64,000 nt of DNA from Pseudomonas gingeri (GCF_013386115.1 NZ_JACAOR010000008.1:466671-530670), one strand, 5' to 3'. Numbered from the stretch's first letter, positions 42,711-51,935 are shown. The notes: generated from the letters alone by a model not told the origin. Numbers and translations are program-made.

Positions 42711-42841
42711 TTGCGATTGCCTATGACCTGGCCTGGTTCTGGAAGGTTGACCCCGAACAGATGATGGCCAGGCCACTGGATGTGCTCCGGGAGTCCCTGG
42801 AGCACGCGCAACGGATCAATGCGATGCAGCAGGTGCAGTGA
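42414..42841 (+). CDS. Tail assembly chaperone, -1 frameshift long form (predicted 142 aa)
   Basis: In-frame codons TTT TTC preceded by T form the heptamer T-TTT-TTC at 42671-42677, a classic -1 slip site. Slipping at base 42677 gives 88 residues of the short form plus 54 new residues (HECGIAAIGELIAIAYDLAW...), ending at TGA 42839-42841, which overlaps the tape measure ATG. The downstream frame has no independent start near its beginning. Chaperone frameshift pairs immediately before the tape measure are conserved in many tailed phages. Mu itself is reported to use a different shift, so experimental proof is needed. Confidence 0.7.
42671..42677 (+). promoter_or_regulatory. Programmed -1 ribosomal frameshift site
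   Basis: The heptamer TTTTTTC is in the X-XXY-YYZ register of the gp41-like frame (GGT TTT TTC). It sits 12 codons before the short-form stop. Confidence 0.75.
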
Positions 42842-44436
42842 TGGCCAAGAAAAAAGTAAGTGTCAGTGCCGAGGATCTGCAGTCCCTCGTGGTGGCTGCG
42901 AAGGCGGCTCTGGCCGCCCCCAAGGCCAGTGACGGGACCGCAAAGGTCGCCAATCTCAAGAAGAGCCTGGAAGACAGCGGCCTCAACAAGTTGAACCTGA
43001 AGGGTGGTGGCTTGCTGGCACCCTTTACCAACGGCCTCAAGGCCGCCATCAAGGAGCAGGACCGGCTGGCCAGGACGGCCAACGTTCGCAAGGCTCCGAC
43101 ACTCCCCAGGGCGGCGACGCTACCCAAGGCGCCGATAGCACCGAAGTTGCCTGCCGCTCCGAAGGCTCCCGCGGTCCCGAAAGCACCCGCGGTACCCAAA
43201 GTACCTCAGGCGGCGAATAAAGGACTGGGCGAAACCGCGCAGCATCTGGAGGCGCTCGGCAAGGCGTTGGACAAGATTTCACTGAAGATCGGGCAGGCGC
43301 TGTTGCCGGCCTTCGACAGTATCGTCACCGCGCTGATCCCTCTGGCGACGGCGTTCGGGCAATTCGTGGCGGACAATCCGGCGCTGGTGCAGGCACTGGC
43401 TGTCGGGGCCCTGGCGTTTACGGTGATGACCGGGGCGGCGATCGGCCTGGCGACGGTGATGGGGGTATTGACGTCGCCCATCGGCTTGGTCGCCGCGGCT
43501 GTCGCGTTGGCGGCGGCGGTTATCGTGCTGGCATGGAAGCCGCTCACCCGCTTTTTCAGCGGGGCCACGAGACAGATCACCCTCGCGGCGATCGCGACGG
43601 CGGACGCTTTCAAGGCGCTGCCGGCGGCCATTGCGGCAGTCTGGGGCAAAGTGATCGCGACCTGGGACCAGGCCGTTTCCGCGACCGGCAAGTTCCTGGG
43701 GGAGCTCAAGAGCGGGTTCATCAACGGCTGGAATGAGCTCAGGAACACGCTTGCCAGCTGGTCGCCGATGGATGATCTGAAAAAGCTCTGGGGCGGGACT
43801 AAGGGGTTTTTCCAGGAGATCGGCAACGGTATCAGCGAGAGTCTCGGACAGTCCTGGAACAGCCTCAAGGAGACGTTCAGCTGGTCACCCCTGGAAACCC
43901 TCCAGACGCTCTGGACCGGTGTCATTACCTTCCTGGGCGGCCTGGGGAGTCAGCTGGTCGAGTTCGCGGCGCCTTTCGGCAACTTCATGAAGACGCTGTT
44001 CGACGTCGATCCTCTGGAGGCGTTGAGGACCAGGCTGGGGGCTATTCCCGAGTTCTTTTCTTCATTGCTGGAAAAACTGAAGCCGATTATCCAGCCGATC
44101 AGGGAACTGATCAGCAGTGTCGTGGACAGCGTCAGCGGTTTTTTTGGCGGCAGCGACACGCCTGTGGTCAAGCCTGCGCTGGCGGGTGTCGGCGGCGCGC
44201 AAGACAGCGCGCTGCTGGCCGGTGGGTTGGCTCGCAACTCGAACCTGCTCATCCAGCAGACCGCCGCCAACAACCGTACGCAGCTCGAAGGCGGCCTGAC
44301 CGTCAGCTTCACCAATGCTCCAGCAGGCCTGCGGGTCGATCAACCGCAGACCAATCAACCGGGCCTGAGCCTGACGCCTCGCGTCGGCTATCGCTCACTT
44401 TCCTTCGGAGGTGCCTATGGCGAGCAACTGGCGTGA
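42841..44436 (+). CDS. Tape measure protein
   Basis: This 531-residue protein is the tail-length ruler. It has an N-terminal helical part, a low-complexity Lys/Pro/Ala stretch (about residues 85-120, repeating APKAPAVP), a strongly hydrophobic membrane-like part (about 175-245) and an amphipathic C-terminal region. The start ATG overlaps the frameshift-product stop (TGATG). It is short for a tape measure, implying a short tail. The next gene starts inside its 3' end. Confidence 0.85.
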   Translation: MAKKKVSVSAEDLQSLVVAAKAALAAPKASDGTAKVANLKKSLEDSGLNKLNLKGGGLLAPFTNGLKAAIKEQDRLARTANVRKAPTLPRAATLPKAPIAPKLPAAPKAPAVPKAPAVPKVPQAANKGLGETAQHLEALGKALDKISLKIGQALLPAFDSIVTALIPLATAFGQFVADNPALVQALAVGALAFTVMTGAAIGLATVMGVLTSPIGLVAAAVALAAAVIVLAWKPLTRFFSGATRQITLAAIATADAFKALPAAIAAVWGKVIATWDQAVSATGKFLGELKSGFINGWNELRNTLASWSPMDDLKKLWGGTKGFFQEIGNGISESLGQSWNSLKETFSWSPLETLQTLWTGVITFLGGLGSQLVEFAAPFGNFMKTLFDVDPLEALRTRLGAIPEFFSSLLEKLKPIIQPIRELISSVVDSVSGFFGGSDTPVVKPALAGVGGAQDSALLAGGLARNSNLLIQQTAANNRTQLEGGLTVSFTNAPAGLRVDQPQTNQPGLSLTPRVGYRSLSFGGAYGEQLA

Positions 44437-45703
44437 TCGTTTGTTGCCGGCGTCGTTTCGCGGCGTACCTTTCTGGGTCGACCAGGCGAAAACCCCGGTC
44501 GGCCAGAAAGGCCAGTTGCATGAATACCCCCAGCGCGACCAGCCGTTCTTCGAGCGGCTCGGCCAGCAGGCGAAGATCCATGACCTGACGGCGTTTATCG
44601 TCGGTGCCGATTGCCTGGAGCAGCGTGACAACCTGCTCAAGGCGCTGGAGCAGGGCAGTGGCGAACTGGTCCACCCCTGGCTGGGGCGGATGCAGGTCAA
44701 GGTCGGCGAATGCGACATGACCCAGACCCGCCAGGATGGCGGGCTGGTGACCTTCAACCTGAAGTTCTACCCGGACGAGTTGCTGCAGTTCCCCAAGGCC
44801 GTCGTCGACACCAGGGAGCAACTGCAGGTGGCGTCGAGCAAGTTGCTCGACGCTTCGGTGGGGCGCTTCGATGAAGCGATGGCTCTGGTCAATCAGGCGC
44901 GGGTCAGCGTGGAGAACCTGCGCAAGGGAATCACCCTGGCGTATCACGTGATCGAGCAGGAGTTGCAGCCGCTGATCGAGACGTACGCGACGGTCTACGC
45001 CCTGGTCCGCACGGTCAAGGAATTCCCCCGGCAACTGAGTGCGGCGGTCAAGGGTGTGCTGGGCGAGTTCAAGGGCGTGGTGGGTGAAGTCCGCGGCCTG
45101 GTGGGCGACGTGCGGGGATTGAAGGACTTTGCCGTGCAGGGCTATCGCGGGATGCTGGCCGACCTTTCGAAACAGGTGGAAGAAGCCAAGTCCCTCGATA
45201 CGTCGCAGCTGACCATCGGCAAGGACTCCGCTGCTGCCTCGCAGGCCACGGTGAACCTGATCCAGGATGCCATGCTGGTGCAGATCTCCCAGCTGGTGTC
45301 GATGATACCGGTGGCGACGCCACCGGTGAAACTGGCGACGACCCCTTCGCTGGCCCAACAGGCCCAGCAGCCGGTGCAACGCGCCGATGTACCAGTGGTC
45401 GACGACGTGCTGGCGCTGCGCGACAGCCTCAATGAGGTGATCTGGCAGGCGGCGCTCAAGGCTGACTCGGTGCATTACCAGGCACTCAATAGCGTACGCC
45501 AGACACTGGTGCAGCATCTCAACGCGGTGGCGTCCACCGGGGTGCGGCTGATCGACCTGACGCCCAAGAGCAACCTGCCGGCGCTGGTCGTGGCTTACCA
45601 GAACTTCGGTGATGCCACGCGGGTGGGGGAAGTGGTGCAACGCAACCGCATTTCGCATCCCGGGTTCATACCGCCAGTGCCGCTGCAGATATCCCGGGAG
45701 TAG
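44417..45703 (+). CDS. DNA circularisation/tail protein (Mu gpN-like)
   Basis: This 428-residue protein starts MASNWRDRLLPASFRGVPFWVD, the start of the DNA_circ_N (Mu gpN) family. In Mu this protein is a tail component despite the family name. The ATG at 44417, preceded by GGAGG, lies within the tape measure 3' end. It contains long amphipathic helices with several short internal repeats of a Val/Lys type around 215-260. Next gene is 4 bp away. Confidence 0.85.
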   Translation: MASNWRDRLLPASFRGVPFWVDQAKTPVGQKGQLHEYPQRDQPFFERLGQQAKIHDLTAFIVGADCLEQRDNLLKALEQGSGELVHPWLGRMQVKVGECDMTQTRQDGGLVTFNLKFYPDELLQFPKAVVDTREQLQVASSKLLDASVGRFDEAMALVNQARVSVENLRKGITLAYHVIEQELQPLIETYATVYALVRTVKEFPRQLSAAVKGVLGEFKGVVGEVRGLVGDVRGLKDFAVQGYRGMLADLSKQVEEAKSLDTSQLTIGKDSAAASQATVNLIQDAMLVQISQLVSMIPVATPPVKLATTPSLAQQAQQPVQRADVPVVDDVLALRDSLNEVIWQAALKADSVHYQALNSVRQTLVQHLNAVASTGVRLIDLTPKSNLPALVVAYQNFGDATRVGEVVQRNRISHPGFIPPVPLQISRE

Positions 45704-45706
45704 GTC

Positions 45707-46744
45707 ATGAACGACATCGACAATGCCGTCGTCCTGCTGGTCGACGGCCTGAGCTACGAGGGCTGGAAAGCCATCGAAATCAGCGCCGACCTGGAGCGTC
45801 AGTTCCGCACGTTCAAGCTGGGGATCACCTGGCAATGGCCGGGGCAGACCCTGGCCGTGCCGATCAAGGCCGGGGCCCGCTGTTCGGTGCTGATCGGCTG
45901 CGACCTGGTGCTCACCGGACATGTCTACCAGGCGCCCATCAGCTATGACGGCCATCAGATCAGCCTGACCATCGAGGGCAGTTCGCTGACCCGCGACCTG
46001 GTGGACTGCGCAGCCATCAACCAGCCGAGCCAGTGGCGCCAGCAGGGCATGCTGAAGATCGTCGAGGCGCTCGCCAGACCCTACAAGGTCAACGTGCGCA
46101 GCGAGATCCCGGAGACCACCAAGTTGCAGACCCACAGCATCGTGCCGGGGGAAACGGTGTTCAAGTCCATCGACCGCCTGCTGACCTTGTACCGGGTGTT
46201 TTCCACCGATGATGCCGATGGCAACCTGGTGCTCGCCAAGCCGGGAAGTGGCGGCCGCGCCAGCGATGTGCTGGAGCTGGGCAAGAACATCCTCTCGGCC
46301 AATACCGCGCGGGATTACAGCGCGGTGTTTTCCGAGTACCGGGTGATCGGCCAGCACAAGGGCAGTGACCAGAAAAGCGGCAGCGCGGTCAGCGAAGTAT
46401 CCGGTGTGTCCAGCGAAGCCAATCCGCAGCGCAGGCGGGTCACGGTGATCAGCGAAAGCGTGCAGCTCACCCCGGAACTGGCCCAGCAAAGGGCCGACTG
46501 GGAGCGTGCGACCCGCACCGGCAAGGCCCTGGCCACCACTTACACCGTGCAGGGCTGGCGACAGTCCAACGGCGATCTGTGGCGACACAATCTGCTGGTG
46601 CGGGTGAAGGACCCGGTACTGGGCCTGGACCAGGACATGCTGATTTCCAAGGTCACCTATTCGTTGTCCGCACAGGGCTCGATCACCACCCTGGACGTGG
46701 CGCCGCCGCAGGTCTTCGACGCCACGCCGGCCAAGGCCAAGTAA
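45707..46744 (+). CDS. Baseplate protein (Mu gpP/gp44-like)
   Basis: This 345-residue protein fits the Mu gpP baseplate family (gp27/Late control D fold): NAVVLLVDGLSYEGWKAI at the start and KVTYSLSAQGSITTLDV near the end. It should form the hub around the spike. The start follows the DNA-circularisation gene by 3 bp. A REPIN separates it from the next baseplate gene. Confidence 0.85.
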   Translation: MNDIDNAVVLLVDGLSYEGWKAIEISADLERQFRTFKLGITWQWPGQTLAVPIKAGARCSVLIGCDLVLTGHVYQAPISYDGHQISLTIEGSSLTRDLVDCAAINQPSQWRQQGMLKIVEALARPYKVNVRSEIPETTKLQTHSIVPGETVFKSIDRLLTLYRVFSTDDADGNLVLAKPGSGGRASDVLELGKNILSANTARDYSAVFSEYRVIGQHKGSDQKSGSAVSEVSGVSSEANPQRRRVTVISESVQLTPELAQQRADWERATRTGKALATTYTVQGWRQSNGDLWRHNLLVRVKDPVLGLDQDMLISKVTYSLSAQGSITTLDVAPPQVFDATPAKAK

Positions 46745-46775
46745 GCCTCTTTATTTCGAGGGGGCTGTTCCATCG

Positions 46776-46870
46776 TCTTCGCGGGCAAGCCCGCTCCCAC
46801 AACAGTGGTGTCCTGCCGAGAGTTTGCGGCGAGGCACGGACTCCGTGGGAACCGGCTTGCCGGTGAAAGC
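46776..46870. repeat. REPIN inside the tailocin operon
   Basis: REP arms TTCGCGGGCAAGCCCGCTCC and GTGGGAACCGGCTTGCCGGT face each other across about 50 bp, in the only gap over 100 bp in the baseplate block. Host-type repeats in a phage-derived operon suggest long residence. Confidence 0.8.
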
Positions 46871-46907
46871 GTCCTCCCTGACCTACCGCTCGCCCAAGGA
46901 ACCCACC

Positions 46908-47417
46908 ATGAGCCTACTGACACGCCTGCTGGCGCGCGGCACCGTCGTGCTCGCCAGCTCGGCCAATAAACTGCAATCGCTGCAAATGCGCCTGACCGCC
47001 GGCGAAGTGAACGACGACATGGAGCACTTCGAACCCTACGGGTTCACCAGCAATCCGCTGGCCGGCGCCGAAGGCATCGCGACCTTTCTTGGCGGCGATC
47101 GCTCCCATGGCATCGTGCTGGTGGTCGCCGACCGCCGCTACCGCCTGCAGAACCTCGCCCCCGGCGAAATCGCCCTGTACACCGACGAAGGCGACCGGAT
47201 CCATTTCAGGCGCGGCCGGATCATCGATATCGATACCGGCACCCTGAACATCCGCGCCAGCACCGCCATCAACCTCGACAGCCCGACCCTGACCCAGACC
47301 GGCAAGATCGTCTCCCAGGGCGACCAGGTCGCCGGCGGTATCAGCCAGATGCAGCATGTGCACGGCGGCATCCAGCCGGGCAACGGCCAGACCGGCGTAC
47401 CGGCGGGAGGTGCCTGA
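46908..47417 (+). CDS. Baseplate assembly protein V (Mu gp45-like, spike)
   Basis: This 169-residue protein has the Mu gp45/gpV layout: helical start (LLTRLLARGTVVLASSANKLQ), an OB-fold, and a beta-helical C-terminus ending QMQHVHGGIQPGNGQTG, where HxH-type histidines near the tip bind iron in related spikes. AAGGA precedes the ATG at 46908. The stop overlaps the next start (ATGTT at 47417). Confidence 0.88.
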   Translation: MSLLTRLLARGTVVLASSANKLQSLQMRLTAGEVNDDMEHFEPYGFTSNPLAGAEGIATFLGGDRSHGIVLVVADRRYRLQNLAPGEIALYTDEGDRIHFRRGRIIDIDTGTLNIRASTAINLDSPTLTQTGKIVSQGDQVAGGISQMQHVHGGIQPGNGQTGVPAGGA

Positions 47418-47815
47418 TGTTTGTCTCCGGCACTCTCAAGGCGGCGCTGACCCGCTCGGTGTTGATCAGCCTCTTCACCTGGCGTCGCGCCAACTCCGAC
47501 GACCCCCTCGACGACGATGAGCGTTTCGGCTGGTGGGGCGACAGTTTTCCCGCGGTGACCGACGACCGCATCGGCTCGCGGCTGTGGCTGTTGCGGCGGG
47601 TCAAGCTGACCGCGCAGACCCAGCTCGACGCCGAATTCTATGCCCGTGAAGCCCTGCAATGGCTGATCGACGACGGTCATTGCAGCGCCATCGAAATTCA
47701 AACCGAACGGCTCGACGCCCAGCGACTGAACCTGCGAACGGTTCTGACCCTGGCCGGCGGCGAGCGCCTGGATATCAACCCGAACAACAGTTGGCAGGTG
47801 ACTTATGCCGTTTGA
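47417..47815 (+). CDS. Baseplate wedge protein GP46 family (Mu gp46-like)
   Basis: This 132-residue protein matches the phage GP46 family: GWWGDSFPAVTDDRIGSRLWLLRR in the middle. In Mu-type baseplates it links hub and wedge (similar to T4 gp25). It overlaps both neighbours (1 base upstream, 11 bases downstream). Confidence 0.88.
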   Translation: MFVSGTLKAALTRSVLISLFTWRRANSDDPLDDDERFGWWGDSFPAVTDDRIGSRLWLLRRVKLTAQTQLDAEFYAREALQWLIDDGHCSAIEIQTERLDAQRLNLRTVLTLAGGERLDINPNNSWQVTYAV

Positions 47816-48845
47816 AACCCCTTCGCTGCCGGTGCTGATCAACCGCACCCAAAGCGACCTGGCCAGCGATTCGCTGCGCCAGTCCGATGCCCAGGTCCTG
47901 GCCCGCACCCTCAGCGGCGCGGCCTTTGGCCTGTACGGTTACCTCGACTGGATCGCCGAGCAGATCCTGCCCGACACCGCCGATGAAACCACCCTGGAAC
48001 GCATCGCCGCCCTGCGCCTGCATCAACCGCGCAAGGCCGCCCAGGCTGCCAGCGGCAGTGTCAGCTTCACCGCTGCCGCCGGCGCCGTGCTGGATGCCGA
48101 CACCCTGCTGCAGACCAGCGATGGCCGCAGCTACAAGGTGACCCTCGGCGGTACCACCAGCAGCGGCACCAACACCACGCAGATCCAGGCGCTGGATGCC
48201 GGCAGCCTGGGCAATGCCGACGCCGGCCTGACCCTGTTCCCGGTGCAGCCGGTGCAAGGTGTCGGCAACACCTTCACGGTACTGGCTCCGGGCCTGACCG
48301 GCGGGGTCGCGCAGGAAAGCCTCGAGTCCCTGCGGGCGCGGGTCATTCGCTCGTACCGCGTCACGCCCCATGGCGGTTCGGCGGCCGACTACGAGACCTG
48401 GGCCCTGGAGTGCCAGGGCATTACCCGGGCCTGGTGCCGCGGCAACTACCTCGGACCGGGGACCGTCGGCTTGTTTGTCATGCGTGACGACGACCCCGTG
48501 CCGCTGCCGGATGCCGGGCAACTGGCGCTGGTCCAGGCCTATATCGAGCCGTTGCGGCCGGTGACGGCGGAGCTGCATGTGCTGGCTCCGGTGCTGGTGC
48601 CGGTCACCTACACCCTGCGCCTGGTGCCGGATACCAGCGCCACCCGCGCCGCGGTCGAAGCACAGCTGCGCGACCTGCACGACCGTGAAGGCGGCCTCGG
48701 GGAAACCCTGTTGCTGACCCATATCGCCGAATCCATCAGCAGCGCCAGTGGCGAGAACGATCACCTGCTGGTCACGCCGTCCGCCGATGTGCCAGCAGCC
48801 ACCAACCAGTTGCTGACCTTCGGAGGCTGCGTATGGCTGGAGTAA
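47805..48845 (+). CDS. Baseplate J/gp47-family protein
   Basis: This 346-residue wedge protein has the baseplate J pattern: the N-terminal ADETTLERIAALR-like helix (residues 55-75) and the beta-sandwich with FTAAAGAVLDADTLLQTSDGRSYKV, followed by the PHGGSAADYETWAL segment. It sits between gp46- and gp48-like genes in Mu order. Confidence 0.9.
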   Translation: MPFETPSLPVLINRTQSDLASDSLRQSDAQVLARTLSGAAFGLYGYLDWIAEQILPDTADETTLERIAALRLHQPRKAAQAASGSVSFTAAAGAVLDADTLLQTSDGRSYKVTLGGTTSSGTNTTQIQALDAGSLGNADAGLTLFPVQPVQGVGNTFTVLAPGLTGGVAQESLESLRARVIRSYRVTPHGGSAADYETWALECQGITRAWCRGNYLGPGTVGLFVMRDDDPVPLPDAGQLALVQAYIEPLRPVTAELHVLAPVLVPVTYTLRLVPDTSATRAAVEAQLRDLHDREGGLGETLLLTHIAESISSASGENDHLLVTPSADVPAATNQLLTFGGCVWLE

Positions 48846-49432
48846 GAACCGCCGCGCAATACCAGGAGCAACTGCGCAGCCTGCTGCCGGCCGGTCCCGC
48901 CTGGGACCCGGAACAGGTGCCGGAGATCCAGCAGGTACTGCTGGGCATTGCCCAGGAACTGGCCCGGGTCGATGCCCGGGCGGTCGACCTGATCAACGAA
49001 GTGGACCCGGTGACCGTCAGCGAACTGGTGCCGGACTGGGAGCGGGTGATGAACCTGCCCGACCCGTGCCTGGGCCCCAAGCCGCTGTTCGACGACCGCC
49101 GCCTGGCGGTGCGTCGGCGGCTGCTGGCGGTGGGTGACCAGAGCATCGGCTACTTCATCGATATCGCCCGCAGCCAGGGCTACCCGAATGCCAGCGTCAC
49201 CGAACTGCAGACCCCGCGCATGGGCCGGGCACGGTTCGGCAAGGCGCGCTTCGGCACCTGGACGGCGCAGTTCATGTGGACGCTCAACACCGGCGGCCGC
49301 CTGCTCATGGGCCGTCGTTTCGGCGCCAGCTACTGGGGCGAGCGCTTCGGCGCCAACCCCGGCAGCGCCCTGGAATGCCTGATACATCGCACTGCCCCGG
49401 CGCACACGCTGGTGCACATCAATTACGACTAG
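48833..49432 (+). CDS. Mu gp48-like (YmfQ/DUF2313) tail protein
   Basis: This 199-residue protein has the YmfQ family opening (AAQYQEQLRSLLPAGPAWDPE) and a C-terminal block of Gly, Phe and Arg repeats (GRARFGKARFGTW, GRRFGASYWGERFG), then a short end. It likely attaches the fibers to the baseplate and directly precedes the first fiber gene. The start overlaps baseplate J by 13 bases. Confidence 0.88.
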   Translation: MAGVRTAAQYQEQLRSLLPAGPAWDPEQVPEIQQVLLGIAQELARVDARAVDLINEVDPVTVSELVPDWERVMNLPDPCLGPKPLFDDRRLAVRRRLLAVGDQSIGYFIDIARSQGYPNASVTELQTPRMGRARFGKARFGTWTAQFMWTLNTGGRLLMGRRFGASYWGERFGANPGSALECLIHRTAPAHTLVHINYD

Positions 49433-49443
49433 AGGATAGACGC

Positions 49444-51549
49444 GTGGATTACCCAAAAAGCGTACCCAGCGTTGGGCTGGTAAATGGCAAGTTCGTCGAC
49501 GAGAACCCGGTGAACGGTTCGCCGGGGTCGTTGATTCCGGCGGTATGGGGCAATGCGGTCACCGAGGAACTGCTCAATGTGGTCCAGGCCGGTGGCCTGG
49601 AACCTGCGGAGGCCGAGCGGGACCAGTTGTTGCGGGCGATCCAGACCATCGTCAAGAGCTCGCTGCCGCCGGAGCAGATTCGCACCACCCTGACGGCGTA
49701 TGGGATTACCGATGCCTATACCAAGGCTGAGGTCGAGTCGCTGTTCAAGAACGCCACGGCGCTGCCGGTCGGCGCGATGATGGCATTTCCCAAGGGCGTG
49801 GTTCCCAACGGGTTCCTGGAAGTCGATGGCAGTGTGCAGAGTGCTGCGACCTACCCGGACCTGGCGGCGTATCTGGGGACCACCTTCAACAAGGGAGATG
49901 AGGGGACCGGGAATTTCCGTCTGCCGGAATCGCGCGGGGAATTTCTGCGTGGCTGGGATCATGGGCGGGGGGTGGATGCCGGGCGTGGTGTTGGCAGCTA
50001 CCAGGCCGGAGCCGTTGAAGCTCACTCCCATGCGGCGAATTACTACAACGCCGCAAACAATGCGATCAATAATTCATTCTCAAGGAAAGACGCCTACTCA
50101 CCGGCATACACGTCCGGGGTGACTGCCGTCACGATGGATGCTTCGGGCGGCGGTGCGGAAACTCGGCCACGAAACTGGGCGGTCATGTGGTGTATCAAGG
50201 CCTGGAACGCCCCCGTCAATCAAGGCCAGATTGATGTCGCGGCATTGGTCGACGAAGTGCAGAAATTGAAGGCATCGGTGCCTATTGGCTCGATGTTGTC
50301 TTTCCCGAAAGGCGTGGTGCCTCCTGGGTATCTGGAGGTGGACGGCAGTGTGCAGAGCGCCGCGACTTATCCTGACCTGTATGCGTACCTGGGGACGACC
50401 TTCAACACTGGGAGCGAGCCCGCGGGCTTCTTCCGGTTGCCGGAGTCGCGGGGGGAGTTTCTGCGCGGGTGGGATCATGGGCGGGGGGTGGATTTAGCGC
50501 GAGGGGTAGGGTCATATCAGTTGGATGCAATGCAAGGGCATCGACATTCTCCGCTCAGTTCAAGCACCGCATTTACAACATATGGTATAGGCGTCGGCGG
50601 CGCTGCTAATGGAGCCGGTATTGTCGACCGTGCAACCACTGGCGACCCTGTGACTGATGGTGTGAGCGGTGCTCCGCGTACAGGGTCAGAAACTCGACCG
50701 CGTAACATGGCCGTTATGTGGTGCATCAAGGCCTGGAACGCACCGACCAATCAGGGAAATATTGATGTCGCTGCATTGGCGGCCCAAGTTCAGAGCGTGC
50801 AGAAAGTCGCTGTCGTAGGCTCGCATAAAGGGCTCACAGCTTCTGCTTCCGGGCTGAACTCGTTGGTGAGCGTCTCTGCCGAGCAACTGGTGGTGGGCAA
50901 CGAGGTTTCGTTCAGAAACCTGAATGCCGTGAGTTTGAACATCAATGCTGCTGTCGTGGGTGTCAATGGTCTGGATACTGGTGCCCTGGCCGCATCGACC
51001 TGGTACAGCCTCTGGGTGATCTGGAATGGCACCGTCACTTCGGGGTTGCTGTCGCTGAGCGCGACCTCTCCAACGCTTCCCAGCGGGTACACCCACAAAG
51101 CCAGGGTGGGCTGGATTCGCACCGATGCTACCAGCAACAAATACCCGCTTTCCTTTACCCAGGTTGGCAGACGAGTTCAGTACAAAGTAACGACAGGTAG
51201 TAATGTTGCCAGTCTTCCTGTGATGGCAAGTGCTACAGGCAATCTCGCAGCATGGTCGGCAGTTGCGGTAGGTAACTATTTGCCGCCAACAGCACCGACA
51301 ATCGACGTAGGACTCCAAGTGCAAGCAGCCGGAGCACAAATCGCCTGGGCGAGCATCGTTCCAAACAACGCCTACTCGACGACCGTTTCGATTAATACAC
51401 CTGCGGCCCTTACGGCGGGAACTTATCAGGCCCTCACTGGTGGGCGCGTGATGATGCAATTGGAAAGCTCTTCAATTTACTGGACTTCGGTTAGTTCTAC
51501 AGGCGGAGCCATGACTGTGTACTGTGCTGGCTGGGAGGATGCATTATGA
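49444..51549 (+). CDS. Tail fiber protein 1 with tandemly duplicated collar domains
   Basis: This 701-residue fiber starts at GTG 49444 (DYPKSVPSVGLVNGKF), a start shared with fiber 2. Residues about 107-278 and 279-450 are direct copies with 172-residue period, each with FPKGVVP, GFLEVDG-type, LGTTFN, RLPESRGEFLRGWDHGRGVD and AVMWCIKAWNAP. These are collar-type modules. The last 250 residues are unique and beta-rich, probably the receptor-binding tip. The upstream longer frame is antisense to no gene but overlaps the gp48 gene, so I rejected it. Its stop overlaps the chaperone start. Confidence 0.9.
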   Translation: MDYPKSVPSVGLVNGKFVDENPVNGSPGSLIPAVWGNAVTEELLNVVQAGGLEPAEAERDQLLRAIQTIVKSSLPPEQIRTTLTAYGITDAYTKAEVESLFKNATALPVGAMMAFPKGVVPNGFLEVDGSVQSAATYPDLAAYLGTTFNKGDEGTGNFRLPESRGEFLRGWDHGRGVDAGRGVGSYQAGAVEAHSHAANYYNAANNAINNSFSRKDAYSPAYTSGVTAVTMDASGGGAETRPRNWAVMWCIKAWNAPVNQGQIDVAALVDEVQKLKASVPIGSMLSFPKGVVPPGYLEVDGSVQSAATYPDLYAYLGTTFNTGSEPAGFFRLPESRGEFLRGWDHGRGVDLARGVGSYQLDAMQGHRHSPLSSSTAFTTYGIGVGGAANGAGIVDRATTGDPVTDGVSGAPRTGSETRPRNMAVMWCIKAWNAPTNQGNIDVAALAAQVQSVQKVAVVGSHKGLTASASGLNSLVSVSAEQLVVGNEVSFRNLNAVSLNINAAVVGVNGLDTGALAASTWYSLWVIWNGTVTSGLLSLSATSPTLPSGYTHKARVGWIRTDATSNKYPLSFTQVGRRVQYKVTTGSNVASLPVMASATGNLAAWSAVAVGNYLPPTAPTIDVGLQVQAAGAQIAWASIVPNNAYSTTVSINTPAALTAGTYQALTGGRVMMQLESSSIYWTSVSSTGGAMTVYCAGWEDAL

Positions 51550-51893
51550 GTGGTTATGCAGTAAGAAATGATGGTCAGGGCTGGCGTGCTGTAAATGGTC
51601 CTGAGGATCTCCTGCCAGATGAATGGTACACGGAGAGCAATCCACCCGATCCTGTTCCGCTTCCCCCTACCCGGGAAGAGTTGATCTCATTGTCCAAGGC
51701 CAAGAGAGATGCGTTGTTGTCTATTGCAGCAAACCGGATGGGGCCACTGCAAGATGCCGTGGATCTGGATGAGGCGACTGTAGAGGAGGTGGCAATGCTC
51801 AAAAAGTGGAAACAGTATCGTATTGCGCTGAACCGCATCGAGCAGCAGCCTGCGTTTCCAGATGATATCGCCTGGCCGGTATCGCCGGAGTGA
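51546..51893 (+). CDS. Tail fiber assembly chaperone 1
   Basis: This 115-residue protein belongs to the Caudovirales tail fiber assembly (Tfa) family: EELISLSKAKRDALLSIAANRMGPLQDAVDL and a short C-terminal IAWPVSPE. It starts 4 bases before the fiber 1 stop. It would fold or trimerise the tip of fiber 1. A terminator follows. Confidence 0.88.
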   Translation: MSGYAVRNDGQGWRAVNGPEDLLPDEWYTESNPPDPVPLPPTREELISLSKAKRDALLSIAANRMGPLQDAVDLDEATVEEVAMLKKWKQYRIALNRIEQQPAFPDDIAWPVSPE

Positions 51894-51910
51894 TTCGTAC
51901 GGAATGACCG

Positions 51911-51935
51911 TGCCCGTCTTGTGCGGGCATTTTTC
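51911..51935 (+). terminator. Terminator after fiber cassette 1
   Basis: TGCCCG (51911-51916) pairs with CGGGCA (51924-51929) around TCTTGTG, followed by TTTTTC. It sits 17 bp after the chaperone 1 stop. Confidence 0.8.

Noticed and set aside
49276..49443. Extension of fiber 1 upstream to 49276
   Set aside because: It overlaps the gp48-like gene in another frame and lacks family similarity; fiber 2 starts at the equivalent of GTG 49444.
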